Shown here in pieces: positions 17,319-26,355 of a stretch of 64,000 nt of DNA. Each line of letters starts with the position of its first letter. Positions within the stretch are counted from its first letter, which is position 1. A program made the translations under genes and the position numbers. A model generated the notes under the pieces. That model did not search any database. It was not told the origin of the DNA and worked only from the letters and a program-made list of their open reading frames with translations. This stretch comes from SZUA-35 sp963781035 (GTDB lineage: Bacteria; Actinomycetota; Acidimicrobiia; Acidimicrobiales; SZUA-35): the NCBI GenBank assembly GCA_963781035.1, contig CAWAEN010000007.1, positions 620,001 to 684,000 of the forward strand, given 5' to 3'.

Positions 17319-18867
17319 TCAGCTGGACGTTTGTGAGTCCAAGAACGAGACCGCCTTTCGACCTGCCTGGAGGCCGGATGTCACGCAGAAGCTGACGCTG
17401 CTGCCCGTCGTGCCTGCGCCTGCGAGAAGGAGACCGTCGATACCACACGTCCCATTCGGAAAACGTCCCGGTCCCATCTGATCCGGGGTGAGCTCCGGCC
17501 CGTAGATCCCTCCCCGATTCAGGTTGATTCTCCGTTCGAAATCCAACGGCGTTATGGGTTCGACGAACTGCAGGTGTTGTGACAAACCCGGCAGGTAGTG
17601 CTCCACGGTCGAGATGAGCCCGTCGCCAAGGCCCTTCACAAAAGCATCATGCTCGTTCCCTCGCTCGCCGGGAGGCAGGTCTGCCCAGCGCTCGAATGCT
17701 GCGTAGTTTGCTCCCGAAAGAATCACGAGACTGGCCTGTCCTTCAGGTGCCAGTCCGCCCGTTGGATCCCGAAGTGTGGGGCTGTTGAAGAACACACCAC
17801 TGGACAGCTCGGGGGTCTCGGGAGACATCGTGTCGTCGAAGATGTCGTTGATGTCGTATGCGCCGTAGTGGACCATATTGCCGGTCGTCATGCCCAAGGC
17901 GCCCAGGTCCAGGTCGGTGCCCACGAAGAGACCGAAGATGCTCGCGGAAGGCCGCATTCTGGACGCCTTCTTGAGGACTCTGTGTGGCACGAGTTCACGA
18001 CTCGACAAGTTGAACAAGCGTCGTGGCCGGATCGACGTCGCTCACGACGACTCTCGCTGTCGTCTGCTCCCCGTCAGTCGACGTCACAACGAACTCGCCG
18101 TCGGAGCGTCGGTCGATGGCCTTGACTCTGGACGAGCATTTCAGATCGGCTCCACAGTCGGCCAGTGCTTCAACGAAGGCGTCGCGCAAGGCTCCGCTGC
18201 CGCCCCGAGGGTAGAAGGCGCCCGACAGGTAGTGCTTCCAAGTGCCGATCCCGTACATCACCGACGCCTTCTCGGGGGAAAGCATGTAGTCGTACCATGG
18301 CGCCGCCAGGGCGGACTGAAGTCGGATGTCGGATGTCACCTTGTCCAGCACGACCTGATAGCTGGCTCGCCCGTATTTCAGCATGATCGGGTTCTTCAGC
18401 ATCCAACTCAGAAGCGCCAGAGGCCGAACTTCCAGATCCCCGAATGCTTCGGAAGCACGCGTGACCTGGTCGTAGATCCTGAAGAAGTGGTGGATGCCAG
18501 GTTCTTCATTCGGGAAGAGCTCGATCAGTTGTTGTTTGAAGCGCTCCTCGCCTTTGCAGAGGCGTAGCTCGAAGTCGGGGAAGACGTAGCGATCGATGGC
18601 GTCTGGATCGAGTTCGATGAAGTCCACTCGGTCGAGCAGACCGATCTCGTTCAACGCCGCCCACGTCTTGTCGCCTTCGCGGAGTTCACCGATGTAGTGC
18701 ACGCCAACATCGAAGCTGTAGCCGGCCTTTTGCAGCGGGCTCAGGCAGCCACCGAAATCGGGCGCCGCCTCGAGCACCAAGACGGATCGACCAGCCCGTG
18801 CGATCCGGAGCCCAGCCGACATGCCACCTGCTCCGCTGCCCACGACGACTGCGTCATAGTCCGGCAT
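17319..18867 (-). pseudogene. Phytoene desaturase/carotenoid isomerase-like flavoprotein, one frameshift
   Basis: The ATG at 18867 has an excellent AAGGAGG site 6 nt upstream. The first frame holds the FAD-binding motif YDAVVVGSGAGGMSAGLRIA and a CrtI/retinol-saturase-like body (DFGGCLSPLQKAGYSFDVGV; AFYPRGGSGALRDAFVEAL), ending at a stop near 17995. One base over, the sequence resumes as RELVPHRVLKKASRMRPSAS and ends with the C-terminal FAD signature GIDGLLLAGAGTTGSSVSFC. Joined length is about 515 residues, normal for NAD(P)/FAD-dependent polyene oxidoreductases. The indel lies at about 18000-18010. The substrate could be a carotenoid, retinoid or unsaturated lipid. Confidence 0.75.
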
Positions 18868-19558
18868 CGCTGACCTCCTTGTGCTCTCACCCTCGTTAGA
18901 GCCGCCCTTGAATGGCGATGCGCAATCCCACGACAAACGGACCCGCTCTTACACAATCTCGATCTTCGTGCGGTCGACTCCCGCCCCAGCAGAGCCGAAG
19001 GTCCTCGATGTCGCCTCGGATCGGGAAGGCCATGGGATGATCCCTGGCCTGCATTCGACCCAGACGTTGACGTCGTCGGCGCAGCGACTGAGATCGGCCT
19101 CACCGAACTTGCGGGCACTCCGTAGCCTGCTGAGGCTTGACGCCCCAAGCAACGATGTTGCCGACTGGTTGATCGAATACCTGCCGCTCGAAGACCCCGA
19201 GGCGACCCGAACACGGGCCTCATTGGAACCCTGGGCTGATCAAGTTCCATTCGCCACCTCCGCAGCAGAGGTGCCTCGCACCTTGGAACAGATTCCATCG
19301 TTGTGAGCCCTCAGGTCGACGAATCGATCCTGGTGCCTCCCTCTGTGATCGTCAGTCGGGACGAACTCCTGGAAGTCGCCGCCGCTGCCTGAGGTGACGC
19401 CGGCGCCAAGCGAAGCCGCTGCGCACACTGGGTCGCTCGTTCCTGTGTCGACGTCGCTCCCCTCATTGGTGGCGCGAACGCGGTGTCCACGGCAGGCTGG
19501 CCTTCGGCGTCACCCACCGCCGGCCCGAGGACTGGACCCACCCCATGAGGAGATCCCA
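18868..19558. other. 691-bp gap, no recognisable gene
   Basis: Open frames on both strands (for example 18881-19306 plus, 18949-19152 minus) have no recognisable motif and unusual composition for this genome. A partly coding-like stretch (DVADWLIEYLPLEDPEATRT, about 19157-19215) may be a fragment of a lost gene. The right end supplies the GAGGAGATCCC ribosome-binding site of the next gene. Confidence 0.4.
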
Positions 19559-20557
19559 ATGACCACCGACATCGAACGAAGCCAGGCCTGGTCGGCCGCT
19601 GTGTTGGCCACCTGCGGCCAGGCCAGTGATACGTGCCGCGACGTGATCATCGACGGGGCGCAGATCGAGGCGATAGCCGACTGGATGTGCTTCGAGATGT
19701 TTTCTGCGGTCGGCGGGGGTGTTGACGAGCCCGAACGTCAAGGCGTGACCGATGTCGCCGACGCCATCGACTTCGTCATGGTGACCACATCAATCAACTT
19801 CGCCTACACCGACTTCGAGACCAAAATCCCGTGGTCCTTTCCTCATGGGGGACGTGAGATGGTGGATGCTGATGGCCTGTTCCTCCGCTTCGAGCAAGCC
19901 ATTGCTTCGGGCACCCCCGCCACCTCTGGGCCATGGCTGGCGTCGGCGACTGAAGAGCAACTCGGGGCGATCCTGCATGGTCCCCGGCCTATCCCCATGC
20001 TCGCCGAGCGGGTGGCGGTGCTCAACCAGATTGGCCAGATCCTCCTCGATCGCTACGACGGACGCTTCGCCAACTTCGTTGCTGACTGCCCGGCCACGGC
20101 CTATGCCAATGGAGCGGGCCTGCTCGAACGGCTCGTGGCCGAGTTCCCGTCATTCGACGACGGTGGCGAACTCCACGGTGTGGCGGTCCGCTTCGACAAA
20201 CTCTCACAGCTAGCACTGTCGACCTTGCACCGGCTGGGCCTGGTGACACTCGACGATGTCGAGTCACTGTCGGTGTTCGCCGACTACATCCTGCCGGCCG
20301 CCCTGCGGGCCATGCGGGTCCTCCACTACTCACCGGAACTGGCAGCAGCCGTCGACGCCGGCCAGATCGTGCCGGCCGACAGTGTCTGGGAGCGTGAGAT
20401 CCGCTGTCAGACCATCGTGTCGTGCGGACGACTCACCGATGCCATCAACGCCCGGCGCTCCGAGCCGGTCAGTAACGCACAGGTCGACTACCGGCTCTGG
20501 TCTGCGTTTCATGACTTGATCCAGCCCCATCATCTCACGATCACCACGGCCTACTGA
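19559..20557 (+). CDS. Queuosine salvage protein (DUF2419 / Qng1-like N-glycosylase)
   Basis: A 332-residue protein matching the DUF2419 queuosine-salvage family in length and layout: SINFAYTDFETKIPWSFPHG near the middle, LHRLGLVTLDDVESLSVFAD (helix-rich core) and a C-terminal signature VDYRLWSAFHDLI followed by PHHLTITTAY. Characterised members hydrolyse queuosine 5'-monophosphate to free queuine for tRNA modification. The start at 19559 follows GAGGAG at 7-nt spacing. It stands alone on the plus strand between accessory segments. No tgt or other queuosine gene is in the window. Bacterial members are uncommon, so horizontal transfer is plausible. Confidence 0.72.
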   Translation: MTTDIERSQAWSAAVLATCGQASDTCRDVIIDGAQIEAIADWMCFEMFSAVGGGVDEPERQGVTDVADAIDFVMVTTSINFAYTDFETKIPWSFPHGGREMVDADGLFLRFEQAIASGTPATSGPWLASATEEQLGAILHGPRPIPMLAERVAVLNQIGQILLDRYDGRFANFVADCPATAYANGAGLLERLVAEFPSFDDGGELHGVAVRFDKLSQLALSTLHRLGLVTLDDVESLSVFADYILPAALRAMRVLHYSPELAAAVDAGQIVPADSVWEREIRCQTIVSCGRLTDAINARRSEPVSNAQVDYRLWSAFHDLIQPHHLTITTAY

Positions 20558-20777
20558 TGCGACGACCTCGAACCAAGGTGGCGCCAAAAGCGGCCAGCGG
20601 GGTGCAACAGATCGACCCAAGCGGGGCGCTCGATGATCTCGGCGTCGCGCGGAGCCAAACCAGCCCGAGAGCCGGCACTACGAGTGGTGCTGTTGCCACG
20701 CGGAGGACTCGTATCAGTTCACTGTCCGACCGCGACATCTCGGACCTGACGTTCGCGCCTGAACCGGCCGACGGTGA
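20558..20777. other. Short gap before the duplicated segment
   Basis: About 220 bp with no gene; it leads directly into the duplicated segment at 20778. Confidence 0.4.
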
Positions 20778-21057
20778 GTCTGTAGCGCCGTCGTAGCCCC
20801 AGACGACAATATGCGCCACCAAGGACAGGGCCGGCCGAGCCCGATCAGATGAGCCGTTCGCGAGCGGGTGTTCAACGGGGTGTCGTCCCACATCATCGAG
20901 CGCTCCGCACCGTCACCGTCAGCTGCTCCGACCGCCCCAATATCGGGGACGCCGACGAGTGTGGGCGTCAGCGAGGACGGTCACGATCTGGTCGGCTGTG
21001 ATGTAAGCGAGGTAGTACGGGAACGAGCCGACCGTCATCCGACGCTCCTCGAGGGAC
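20778..21057. repeat. About 280-bp duplicated segment, copy 2 (copy 1 at 15482-15760)
   Basis: Closely similar to 15482-15760, including the tail of the ParE-like frame and the conserved TCTGTAGCGCCGTCGTAGCC end. This copy is more degraded in its toxin part, which suggests separate decay after duplication. Confidence 0.7.
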
Positions 21058-21110
21058 GCGGTCCGACGTCTTCGATGATCGGGGCCAGTGTGCGATATCG
21101 AACGCCCCAT
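20919..21110 (-). pseudogene. RelE/ParE toxin remnant, frameshifted
   Basis: The C-terminal half reads SLEERRMTVGSFPYYLAYIT, then VTVLADAHTRRRPRYW and a stop at 20919, matching the toxin at 15624-15938. Upstream the homologous residues (HWP; APIIEDVG) alternate between frames, so at least two indels have occurred, and no antitoxin gene is present. It is a dead paralogue of the ParE locus 5 kb to the left. Confidence 0.65.
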
Positions 21111-21208
21111 TGCGGTGGCAGGGAATGTCGGGGTTCGCAGAGTCATTTGCCAACCGTCCGATCGAGCAATCAGCCAGATCTCGCTCCTTGCAACCGCGCA
21201 CTACGATT

Positions 21209-21226
21209 CGTATACTACATTGTATG
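21209..21226 (+). promoter_or_regulatory. Probable leaderless promoter/operator of the mazEF-like operon
   Basis: ATAC (21212-21215) and GTAT (21222-21225) form a short inverted repeat around TACATT, a good -10 hexamer lying directly before the antitoxin ATG (21224). The mRNA would start at or within a few bases of the start codon, and antitoxin binding would cover the -10. Confidence 0.5.
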
Positions 21227-21475
21227 ACAACTCCGGTACCGACTCGCTTCAGCGACGAAGAGCTTTCCCTCATCGACGATCTGGTCGACCAAGGCGTCGG
21301 AGACAGCCGGTCGGCGGTGATCCGCCAGGGCGTCCACGAACTTGCGGATCGTGTCCGTCGAGCGCGAGTCGGCGCCGACATCGCAGCGTCGTATCGCGCA
21401 TACCCCCAGACCCCAGAAGATGATGACCTCGCAATGGCCAACGCTACCGCTATGACCGAAGCTGAACCTTGGTAG
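21224..21475 (+). CDS. Ribbon-helix-helix antitoxin (MazE/CopG-like)
   Basis: An 83-residue protein beginning MTTPVPTRFSDEELSLIDDL; the segment DSRSAVIRQGVHELADRV is the second helix pair of a ribbon-helix-helix DNA-binding domain. The acidic C-terminus (PQTPEDDDLAMANATAMTEA) would wrap the toxin. The ATG is chosen because it directly follows a -10-like TACATT and removes an upstream extension. The toxin start overlaps the stop codon by 7 nt. A paralogous pair with the same PW-stop junction is at 42021-42583. Confidence 0.8.
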   Translation: MTTPVPTRFSDEELSLIDDLVDQGVGDSRSAVIRQGVHELADRVRRARVGADIAASYRAYPQTPEDDDLAMANATAMTEAEPW

Positions 21476-21780
21476 CCCAAGCCGAGCTCTGGCTCATGGA
21501 GACCCCCAACCAGAAGCGACGTCCCGTGCTCGTCGTTTCACGCGATGAAGTCATCCCCGTACTCAACAACGTCATCGTCGCCCCCGTGACCAGCACCATC
21601 CGGGCCATCCCCACCTGCATCCCGGTGGGAGTCGACGAAGGAATCGATCACGACAGCGTCGCCACCTTCGACAATCTCGCTTCCGTGCCGAAATCCGTAC
21701 TCACACGACGACTCGGCCAGCTCGGTGTCGGCGGCCGTCAACAGATCTGCTCGGCCCTCGACGCCATGGCCAACTGCTGA
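21469..21780 (+). CDS. MazF/PemK-family mRNA interferase toxin
   Basis: A 103-residue toxin starting at a TTG (21469) that overlaps the antitoxin stop. It contains the MazF strand pattern AELWLMETPNQKRRPVLVVS, VIVAPVTSTIRAIPTCIPVG (with the catalytic Arg/Thr region) and DSVATFDNLASVPKSVLTRR. MazF toxins cleave single-stranded mRNA at short motifs. Length and key residues look intact, so the pair is probably active, autoregulated through the operator at 21209-21226. Confidence 0.83.
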   Translation: MVAQAELWLMETPNQKRRPVLVVSRDEVIPVLNNVIVAPVTSTIRAIPTCIPVGVDEGIDHDSVATFDNLASVPKSVLTRRLGQLGVGGRQQICSALDAMANC

Positions 21781-21960
21781 ACCCCGACTGCTTCCATCTG
21801 ATCGCGAAGAAACGCATCAGGTCGAAGAACTCCGGCGTGTATCCGGACTTGATCTCGATGGTCGTCGTACCCGCCCGGTGCGCCTCCGCGAGCCGCTGCC
21901 GCACGAGCTGATCGAGTCGTTCGGTCGATGAGAATGTTGCTGGGTGCGACTGCGGGATGT
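21775..21960 (-). pseudogene. Amidohydrolase (imidazolonepropionase-like) fragment
   Basis: The minus strand encodes FSSTERLDQLVRQRLAEAHR then AGTTTIEIKSGYTPEFFDL. The GTTT(I/V)E(I/V)KSGY motif is characteristic of HutI-type imidazolonepropionases and relatives. Only about 50 residues remain, ending at the mazF stop region. It is a stranded piece of a 400-residue gene. Confidence 0.55.
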
Positions 21961-22191
21961 AGTTGCGTTAGTGGACCAACGACCCTTGGCCCCGGACGCG
22001 GTGTTGTTCAGTGTGGTCGGCAGGAGGCGAGCCATGGAGGTGCGAACGAGTCCCACGAGTCCGTTTGGGTGGAAGTCGAAGTGGCGGGCCCGGATGGACC
22101 GATTCGGTCGACCAAGAGCCGGTTACCAGCTACCTGGGGTCGGGCGAGGTCGCCTCGGATCTTGGCTCGATGATGACTGCGTGGGAACGAC

Positions 22192-23160
22192 ATGAGGGCG
22201 GCGTTCCAGCACGCGTATGGGCCCCCTGAGGAGGTCGTTCATCTCGAGGACGTTCCCGTCCCGCCGGTCAAGAGTGATGAGGTGTTGGTTCGTGTCCGTG
22301 CTGCCGGAGTGAATTGGGCCGATCGATCGATGACGATCGGTATGCCCTATGTCATGCGTCTCGGGTATGGCCTCCGCCGGCCTCGGGATGGCATTCGCGG
22401 TTCCGATGTCGCCGGGACGGTCGAGCGTGTGGGCGAGGACGTGACCCTGGTTCGACCGGGCGACGAGGTCTTCGGATGGTCGACAGGCACCTTCGCGGAG
22501 TATGTGCGGGTGGCCGAGGACCATCTCGTACCCAAGCCTGATGGCATCACGTTCGCGCAGGCTGCTGGCATCCCGCTCGCTGGCTGTGTCGCCCTACAGG
22601 CCCTGCGCGATATTGCAGAGATCGGGGTTGGGGCGAAGGTCCTGGTGAACGGCGCATCGGGCGGGATCGGCAGTTTCACGGTCCAGATCGCCAATGCGCT
22701 CGGGGCGGACGTGACCGGCGTATGCAGTTCTTCCAACGTCGAGCTTGTGCACTCTCTCGGGGCCAACCGGGTCATCGACTACACGAAAGAGGACTTCACC
22801 AAGGGGAGCGACCACTACGACCTCATATTCGACATCGCTGACACGCATTCGTTGACGGAGCGGCGTCAGGTCCTTCGTCCGAAGGGGACGCTCATCCCCA
22901 ACAGTGGTGAGGGCGGGCCGTGGCTCGGCAGCATCGGTCGGATCTTCAAGGCTTGGCTTGTCTCGCCGTTCGTCAGCCACAAGCTGCGGCCATTTCTGTC
23001 GATGGCGACGAGGGACGACTTGTTCGCCTTGGCAGAACTGGTCGATGCCGGGAAGCTCACCCCGATAGTCGGCAGCACCTACCCGCTTGAGGACGCCGGC
23101 CTGGCGATCCAACACGCCGGATCCGGACACGCGCAGGGCAAGGTCGTCATCACCACCTGA
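22192..23160 (+). CDS. Zinc-independent MDR-family NAD(P)-dependent oxidoreductase
   Basis: A 322-residue MDR enzyme, paralogue of 3437-4426. The N-terminal GroES-like domain contains GIRGSDVAGTVERVGEDVTL; the cofactor site is VLVNGASGGIGSFTVQIANA (about residues 150-170), followed by VTGVCSSSNVELVHSLGA and the shared IDYTKEDFT motif. There are no zinc ligands. It probably reduces an enone, quinone or related alkene with NAD(P)H. It is flanked by gene fragments on the left and a CPBP protease gene on the right (227-bp gap), so it appears monocistronic. Confidence 0.87.
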   Translation: MRAAFQHAYGPPEEVVHLEDVPVPPVKSDEVLVRVRAAGVNWADRSMTIGMPYVMRLGYGLRRPRDGIRGSDVAGTVERVGEDVTLVRPGDEVFGWSTGTFAEYVRVAEDHLVPKPDGITFAQAAGIPLAGCVALQALRDIAEIGVGAKVLVNGASGGIGSFTVQIANALGADVTGVCSSSNVELVHSLGANRVIDYTKEDFTKGSDHYDLIFDIADTHSLTERRQVLRPKGTLIPNSGEGGPWLGSIGRIFKAWLVSPFVSHKLRPFLSMATRDDLFALAELVDAGKLTPIVGSTYPLEDAGLAIQHAGSGHAQGKVVITT

Positions 23161-23386
23161 CGGGCCAGACCAACAGCCGGGCGACGGTCTCAGCTCAGTT
23201 GAGACCAGTTCCAGGTGAGGATTTGCTTCTCGCGTTCGTCGCACCGATCCCGTTTCGGGACGCCGAGTTCCTCCCACACCTTTGGCGCCCGCACCCAGGC
23301 CGGTCCGAGGCGTTGGGACGTTTGACCGTGTTGCCGACGTCGCCTGACACGCAAGGTCGATGTAGCGAAGCTGCCAGGGAGGGTCC
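23161..23386. other. 227-bp gap, possible minus-strand C-terminal fragment
   Basis: The minus strand holds an uninterrupted tail, VWEELGVPKRDRCDEREKQI to WNWSQLS and a stop near 23190, that looks like the C-terminus of a lost protein, but I do not recognise it. Confidence 0.3.
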
Positions 23387-24169
23387 ATGGCAACCGAAAA
23401 GATCCAATCCACGACGATCGGTTCGCCTGGCGCCAGCGACGCCCCCGAGGTCGAACGAGAGGGCAGGGCGGCGGTCGCTCGCGAGCTCGTCCTGGTCACA
23501 CTACCGCTGACGACCGCGATCGTGCTCGACGCGGCAACGGAGAGCGACCGAACCGACCTGCCGGGAGGTGTCGCAATCGTTCAAGGACCGCTGCCCTTCG
23601 TCGGTCTCGTACTGTCCCTCGCCTTGCTGTGGTACTTCACGGTTCGTCGAGATGCCGGGTGGGACTACTTCGGGCTCGAGCGCCCCGACAGCTGGCCTCG
23701 AACCATCATCAAGTCACTCGGAGTCTCACTGGGGGTACTCGTCGCGGTCGTCGTTCTGGTCAACCCCGCCATCGGCGCCCTGGGCCTTCCCGACCGTGAT
23801 CTCAGCCGCCTCGACATCATCGAGAACGACCTGCCGAACTTGCTCGTCAACCTGATCGTGGTGTGGATCACCGCCGCGTTCGTCGAAGAGTTACTGTTCC
23901 GGGGCTACCTGATCAACCGGCTCGTTGACCTCCAGGGAGGAGCCACGTGGCTGACCTGGGTGGTCGCCCTGGTGGGGAGCGCACTGATCTTCGGTCTGCC
24001 GCACTTCGATCAAGGCGCCGAAGGCATGATCCACACCGGCGCGATTGGCTTCGTATTCGGACTCGCGTTCCTCGCCACCGGCCGCAAGCTCTGGCCCGTG
24101 GTGTTGTCCCACGGGCTCATCGACACCCTCGACTTCATATCGCACTACTTCGAAGCGGCATCCGGCTAG
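23387..24169 (+). CDS. CPBP-family (CAAX-like) intramembrane metalloprotease
   Basis: A 260-residue membrane protein with about seven hydrophobic segments. The three active-site motifs of the ABI/CPBP family are present in order: EELLFRGYL (Glu-Glu and Arg; about residues 166-174), FGLPHFDQG (His, about 199-207) and SHGLIDTLDF (His and Asp, about 243-252). Members cleave substrates inside the membrane or process peptides; several sit next to peptide-export or bacteriocin genes, but no such gene is near here. The ATG at 23387 gives a 40-residue soluble lead before the first helix. Confidence 0.87.
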   Translation: MATEKIQSTTIGSPGASDAPEVEREGRAAVARELVLVTLPLTTAIVLDAATESDRTDLPGGVAIVQGPLPFVGLVLSLALLWYFTVRRDAGWDYFGLERPDSWPRTIIKSLGVSLGVLVAVVVLVNPAIGALGLPDRDLSRLDIIENDLPNLLVNLIVVWITAAFVEELLFRGYLINRLVDLQGGATWLTWVVALVGSALIFGLPHFDQGAEGMIHTGAIGFVFGLAFLATGRKLWPVVLSHGLIDTLDFISHYFEAASG

Positions 24170-24239
24170 ACAGGCCAGACCGCCGCGGTCGAGCGCCGAG
24201 CGCCTTGGCGCCACAACCCCTGGAGCGACGCAGACTGGT

Positions 24240-24620
24240 ATGCACGATTCCATAGACCAGGCCATCGAGGTCTCTGGCCCAGCGCTCGACAAGGGCCGCG
24301 CCGCGGCCGACACCGCTGGCGTCGGGGTCGCGCTCGGGATCACAGAACGGACCTCGTCGGGCACCCTCTACAACGCGCACACCGCCAGGGAAGGCCAGAT
24401 CTTCGTAATCGGCGTGACGGCCTTCCTCCGCGGCAGCGACGTCCCCCGAGACCTACCCGGCGCCGACGAGATCTACGGCGGCGACGACGACTTCATGTCC
24501 AAGGGCAACACCACCATCGTCGCCCCCGGCGGGGAGATCGTGCCTTTGACCCGACCGGACACTACGCACGTCCCGACATTCTGTCACTCACCATCAACAC
24601 GGACGGAGACGACAATGGCT
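24240..24620 (+). pseudogene. Nitrilase-family hydrolase, internally deleted and frameshifted
   Basis: The frame reads VALGITERTSSGTLYN, the strand before the nitrilase catalytic lysine loop, then jumps to IFVIGVTAFLRGSDVPRDLP, SKGNTTIVAPGGEIVPL and, one frame over, GHYARPDILSLTIN with a stop at 24620. These are consecutive blocks of carbon-nitrogen hydrolases of the nitrilase/cyanide-hydratase type, but the section carrying the catalytic Lys and Cys and the entire N-terminus are missing. The gene is dead. Confidence 0.7.
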
Positions 24621-24649
24621 GACTTCGCACCCATCGGCCCCTGCACTCA

Positions 24650-25042
24650 TCATCGTGGCGCCACTACGGCAACACCGTGCGAGCCCGCTGCATCTGCAAG
24701 ACGGTCGTCGTATGTGATCAATCCGTCGAGGTCGTCTCCAAGGTCGAGCGCTGAAGCGAGATGAATCGCGTCGAGCGAACGCAGCCCAGACGGGTCAAGC
24801 CTTCCAGCCTCCTCGAACACCGCTGGTGTGACGTGGACCAGAGTGACCGCATCCAAGACTTCGCGCGCCTGGAGCACCCGGTCTGGCACAGCTCTGCGAA
24901 CTGCCCGCATCAATTCGGTCCGAGCCAAGTCGCAGGCGACAAGCTCGCGACCCGAATCCTCCAACCATTCCCGGAGTGCTGCCGTCTCTGACTCGGCCAC
25001 CACCAGCTTGACCAAAGCGGACGTATCAACGTAGAACGCCAC
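24650..25042 (-). CDS. vapC: VapC-family PIN-domain toxin
   Basis: A 130-residue PIN RNase with all four acidic active-site positions: FYVDTSALVKLVVAES (Asp6), LARTELMRAV (Glu), LRSLDAIHLASAL (Asp) and TYDDRLADAA (Asp). VapC toxins cleave tRNA or rRNA. It starts 1 bp after the antitoxin stop. A close paralogue at 48943-49335 has Glu in place of the first Asp. The intact residues and the neighbouring complete antitoxin suggest this locus is functional. Confidence 0.87.
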   Translation of the reverse strand: MAFYVDTSALVKLVVAESETAALREWLEDSGRELVACDLARTELMRAVRRAVPDRVLQAREVLDAVTLVHVTPAVFEEAGRLDPSGLRSLDAIHLASALDLGDDLDGLITYDDRLADAAGSHGVAVVAPR

Positions 25043-25043
25043 C

Positions 25044-25307
25044 TCAGTACCGCTCGTCGTCTCGCATCTCCAACAGCGCGCTCGACAGATCGGGCCCAGG
25101 CTCGGGAGCCGGCAAATCGATCAACCTGCCACGCGGAGGCCGAGCATGCCCTTCTTCGATCAATGCTCGTATTCGCGACTTCGGAATCGCCGACATCCGA
25201 GCAACAGGACGGCCACGATCAGTAATCGTCACCGTCTCCCCAGCGGCAGCCTCAGCCACCACCGCCGACGCGTTTTGCTTCAACGCACGAATCCCAACCT
25301 CAGACAT
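25044..25307 (-). CDS. vapB: VapB-family antitoxin, Phd/YefM-like
   Basis: An 87-residue antitoxin (start MSEVGIRALKQNAS) with the Phd/YefM DNA-binding pattern AAAGETVTITDRGRPVARM and a C-terminal toxin-binding tail (DLSSALLEMRDDERY). The ATG at 25307 is favoured because the operator palindrome and -10 element run right up to it; the ATG at 25316 would lie inside them. It is followed directly by its VapC. A decayed relative is at 41657-41797 and a shortened one at 49337-49465. Confidence 0.85.
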   Translation of the reverse strand: MSEVGIRALKQNASAVVAEAAAGETVTITDRGRPVARMSAIPKSRIRALIEEGHARPPRGRLIDLPAPEPGPDLSSALLEMRDDERY

Positions 25308-25326
25308 GTGCTTCAATGTAGCACAT
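25306..25326 (-). promoter_or_regulatory. vapBC operator with embedded -10, leaderless
   Basis: Arms ATGTGC (25306-25311) and GCACAT (25321-25326) flank nine bases that on the minus strand contain TACATT, a -10 hexamer ending a few bases before the vapB ATG. The same 21-bp sequence is conserved at 49464-49484. It is the likely autoregulatory site of the antitoxin. Confidence 0.65.
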
Positions 25327-25384
25327 AAGCACTCAAGGGCAACCCACGAGCCGAGCGCCCAGCAAAAGACGTGTACTATCGCTT

Positions 25385-25514
25385 GTGTCGGAGGGGTGTT
25401 CCTGTCTTGTTGTCAAGCAGCAATCGGGAGGTTCTCGTGCCGGCGGGGCTCAGAAGGCTGCCAGCCGGATCGTTCGCGCCACGTCGTCGTGTGGGGCCGC
25501 AGCGCTACATGGCG
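25385..25514. repeat. Dispersed repeat end (GTGTCGGAGGGG), copy H, at the broken 5' end of fic
   Basis: GTGTACT (about 25372) followed by TGTGTCGGAGGGG (25385-25396) repeats the left end of the hairpin elements at 27007 and 54691. To its right, about 115 bp without homology separate it from the first recognisable Fic residue. Confidence 0.55.
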
Positions 25515-26173
25515 ATGACCCCCGTGTGGGGTGTTGCAACTCATCCCGACGCGACCGACGCAGAGTCACCGGGAGGTTTCCGAGAGCACGACATCGCAGC
25601 GTTCGACGGCGGCATGACGCCGCCACCATGGACCGAGGTACCCGCGTTGATAGCGGACTGGGTCGCTGACGTGGTCGCGCTCGGTGACACCGTCGCGACG
25701 GGCACAGAACTCGATACTCCACTCCCCGAACAACTGGCGCGACTCCATCACCGCTTTGAGTGCGTCCACCCTTTCATCGATGGCAACGGCCGAGCCGGCC
25801 GACTCGTCCTGAACCTCGTGCTCGTACGACTCGGCTACCCACCCGTCGTCATCTTCAAGAAGCAACGCGATGCGTATCTGCGAGGACTCCAACGCTCCGA
25901 CCAAGGCGACCACGGAGCGCTCGGCGAGATCATCGCCCGGGCAATGCTCGACAACCTCAACCGCTTCGTCGTGCCCAACGTCGCCGGACCGGCACGCCTC
26001 GTTCCCCTCGCCGCGCTCGCCGACGACCAATTCTCCGTCCCAGCGCTGCGCCAGGCCGCACAACGAGGACGACTCGACGCCGCCCAAGGAGCAGACGGTA
26101 TCTGGCGCTCCTCGCGAACGCAGTCAACGACTACGCAGCAACCAAACACACCCGCCGACCCAAAGCCTCGTGA
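25515..26173 (+). pseudogene. Fic-family protein, N-terminally truncated and frameshifted near the end
   Basis: From MTPVWGVATHPDA the frame follows Fic proteins: SPGGFREHDIAAFDGGMTPP, the active-site motif HPFIDGNGRAGR (full HPFxDGNGRxxR) and the winged-HTH-like C-terminus FSVPALRQAAQRGRLDAAQG. The normal N-terminal about 150 residues, containing the first Fic helices, are missing and replaced by repeat H. At about 26105 the frame shifts; the native tail AVNDYAATKHTRRPKAS is in the next frame, stopping at 26173. Fic enzymes AMPylate or otherwise modify target proteins with a nucleotide. The truncation should destroy function even though the catalytic loop is intact. Confidence 0.75.
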
Positions 26174-26355
26174 TGTCGCCAAAGACAAGCAACCCAGTTG
26201 TCACCGCTACTCGCGGCAGACCCTCGGTGGCCTCCGGTTATGTCGAGTACCGATCCTGTCGTGAAGCTGCTTGCGTGTGAGAGCAGCCAGCACACAGCGG
26301 CTGCGACTTCTTCGGCGTGTCCGGGCAGGAGCCGCCAGATCCAGTCTCGACAGCT

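Noticed and set aside
18881..19306. A 141-residue protein on the plus strand
   Set aside because: No motif, no ribosome-binding site and composition unlike neighbouring genes.
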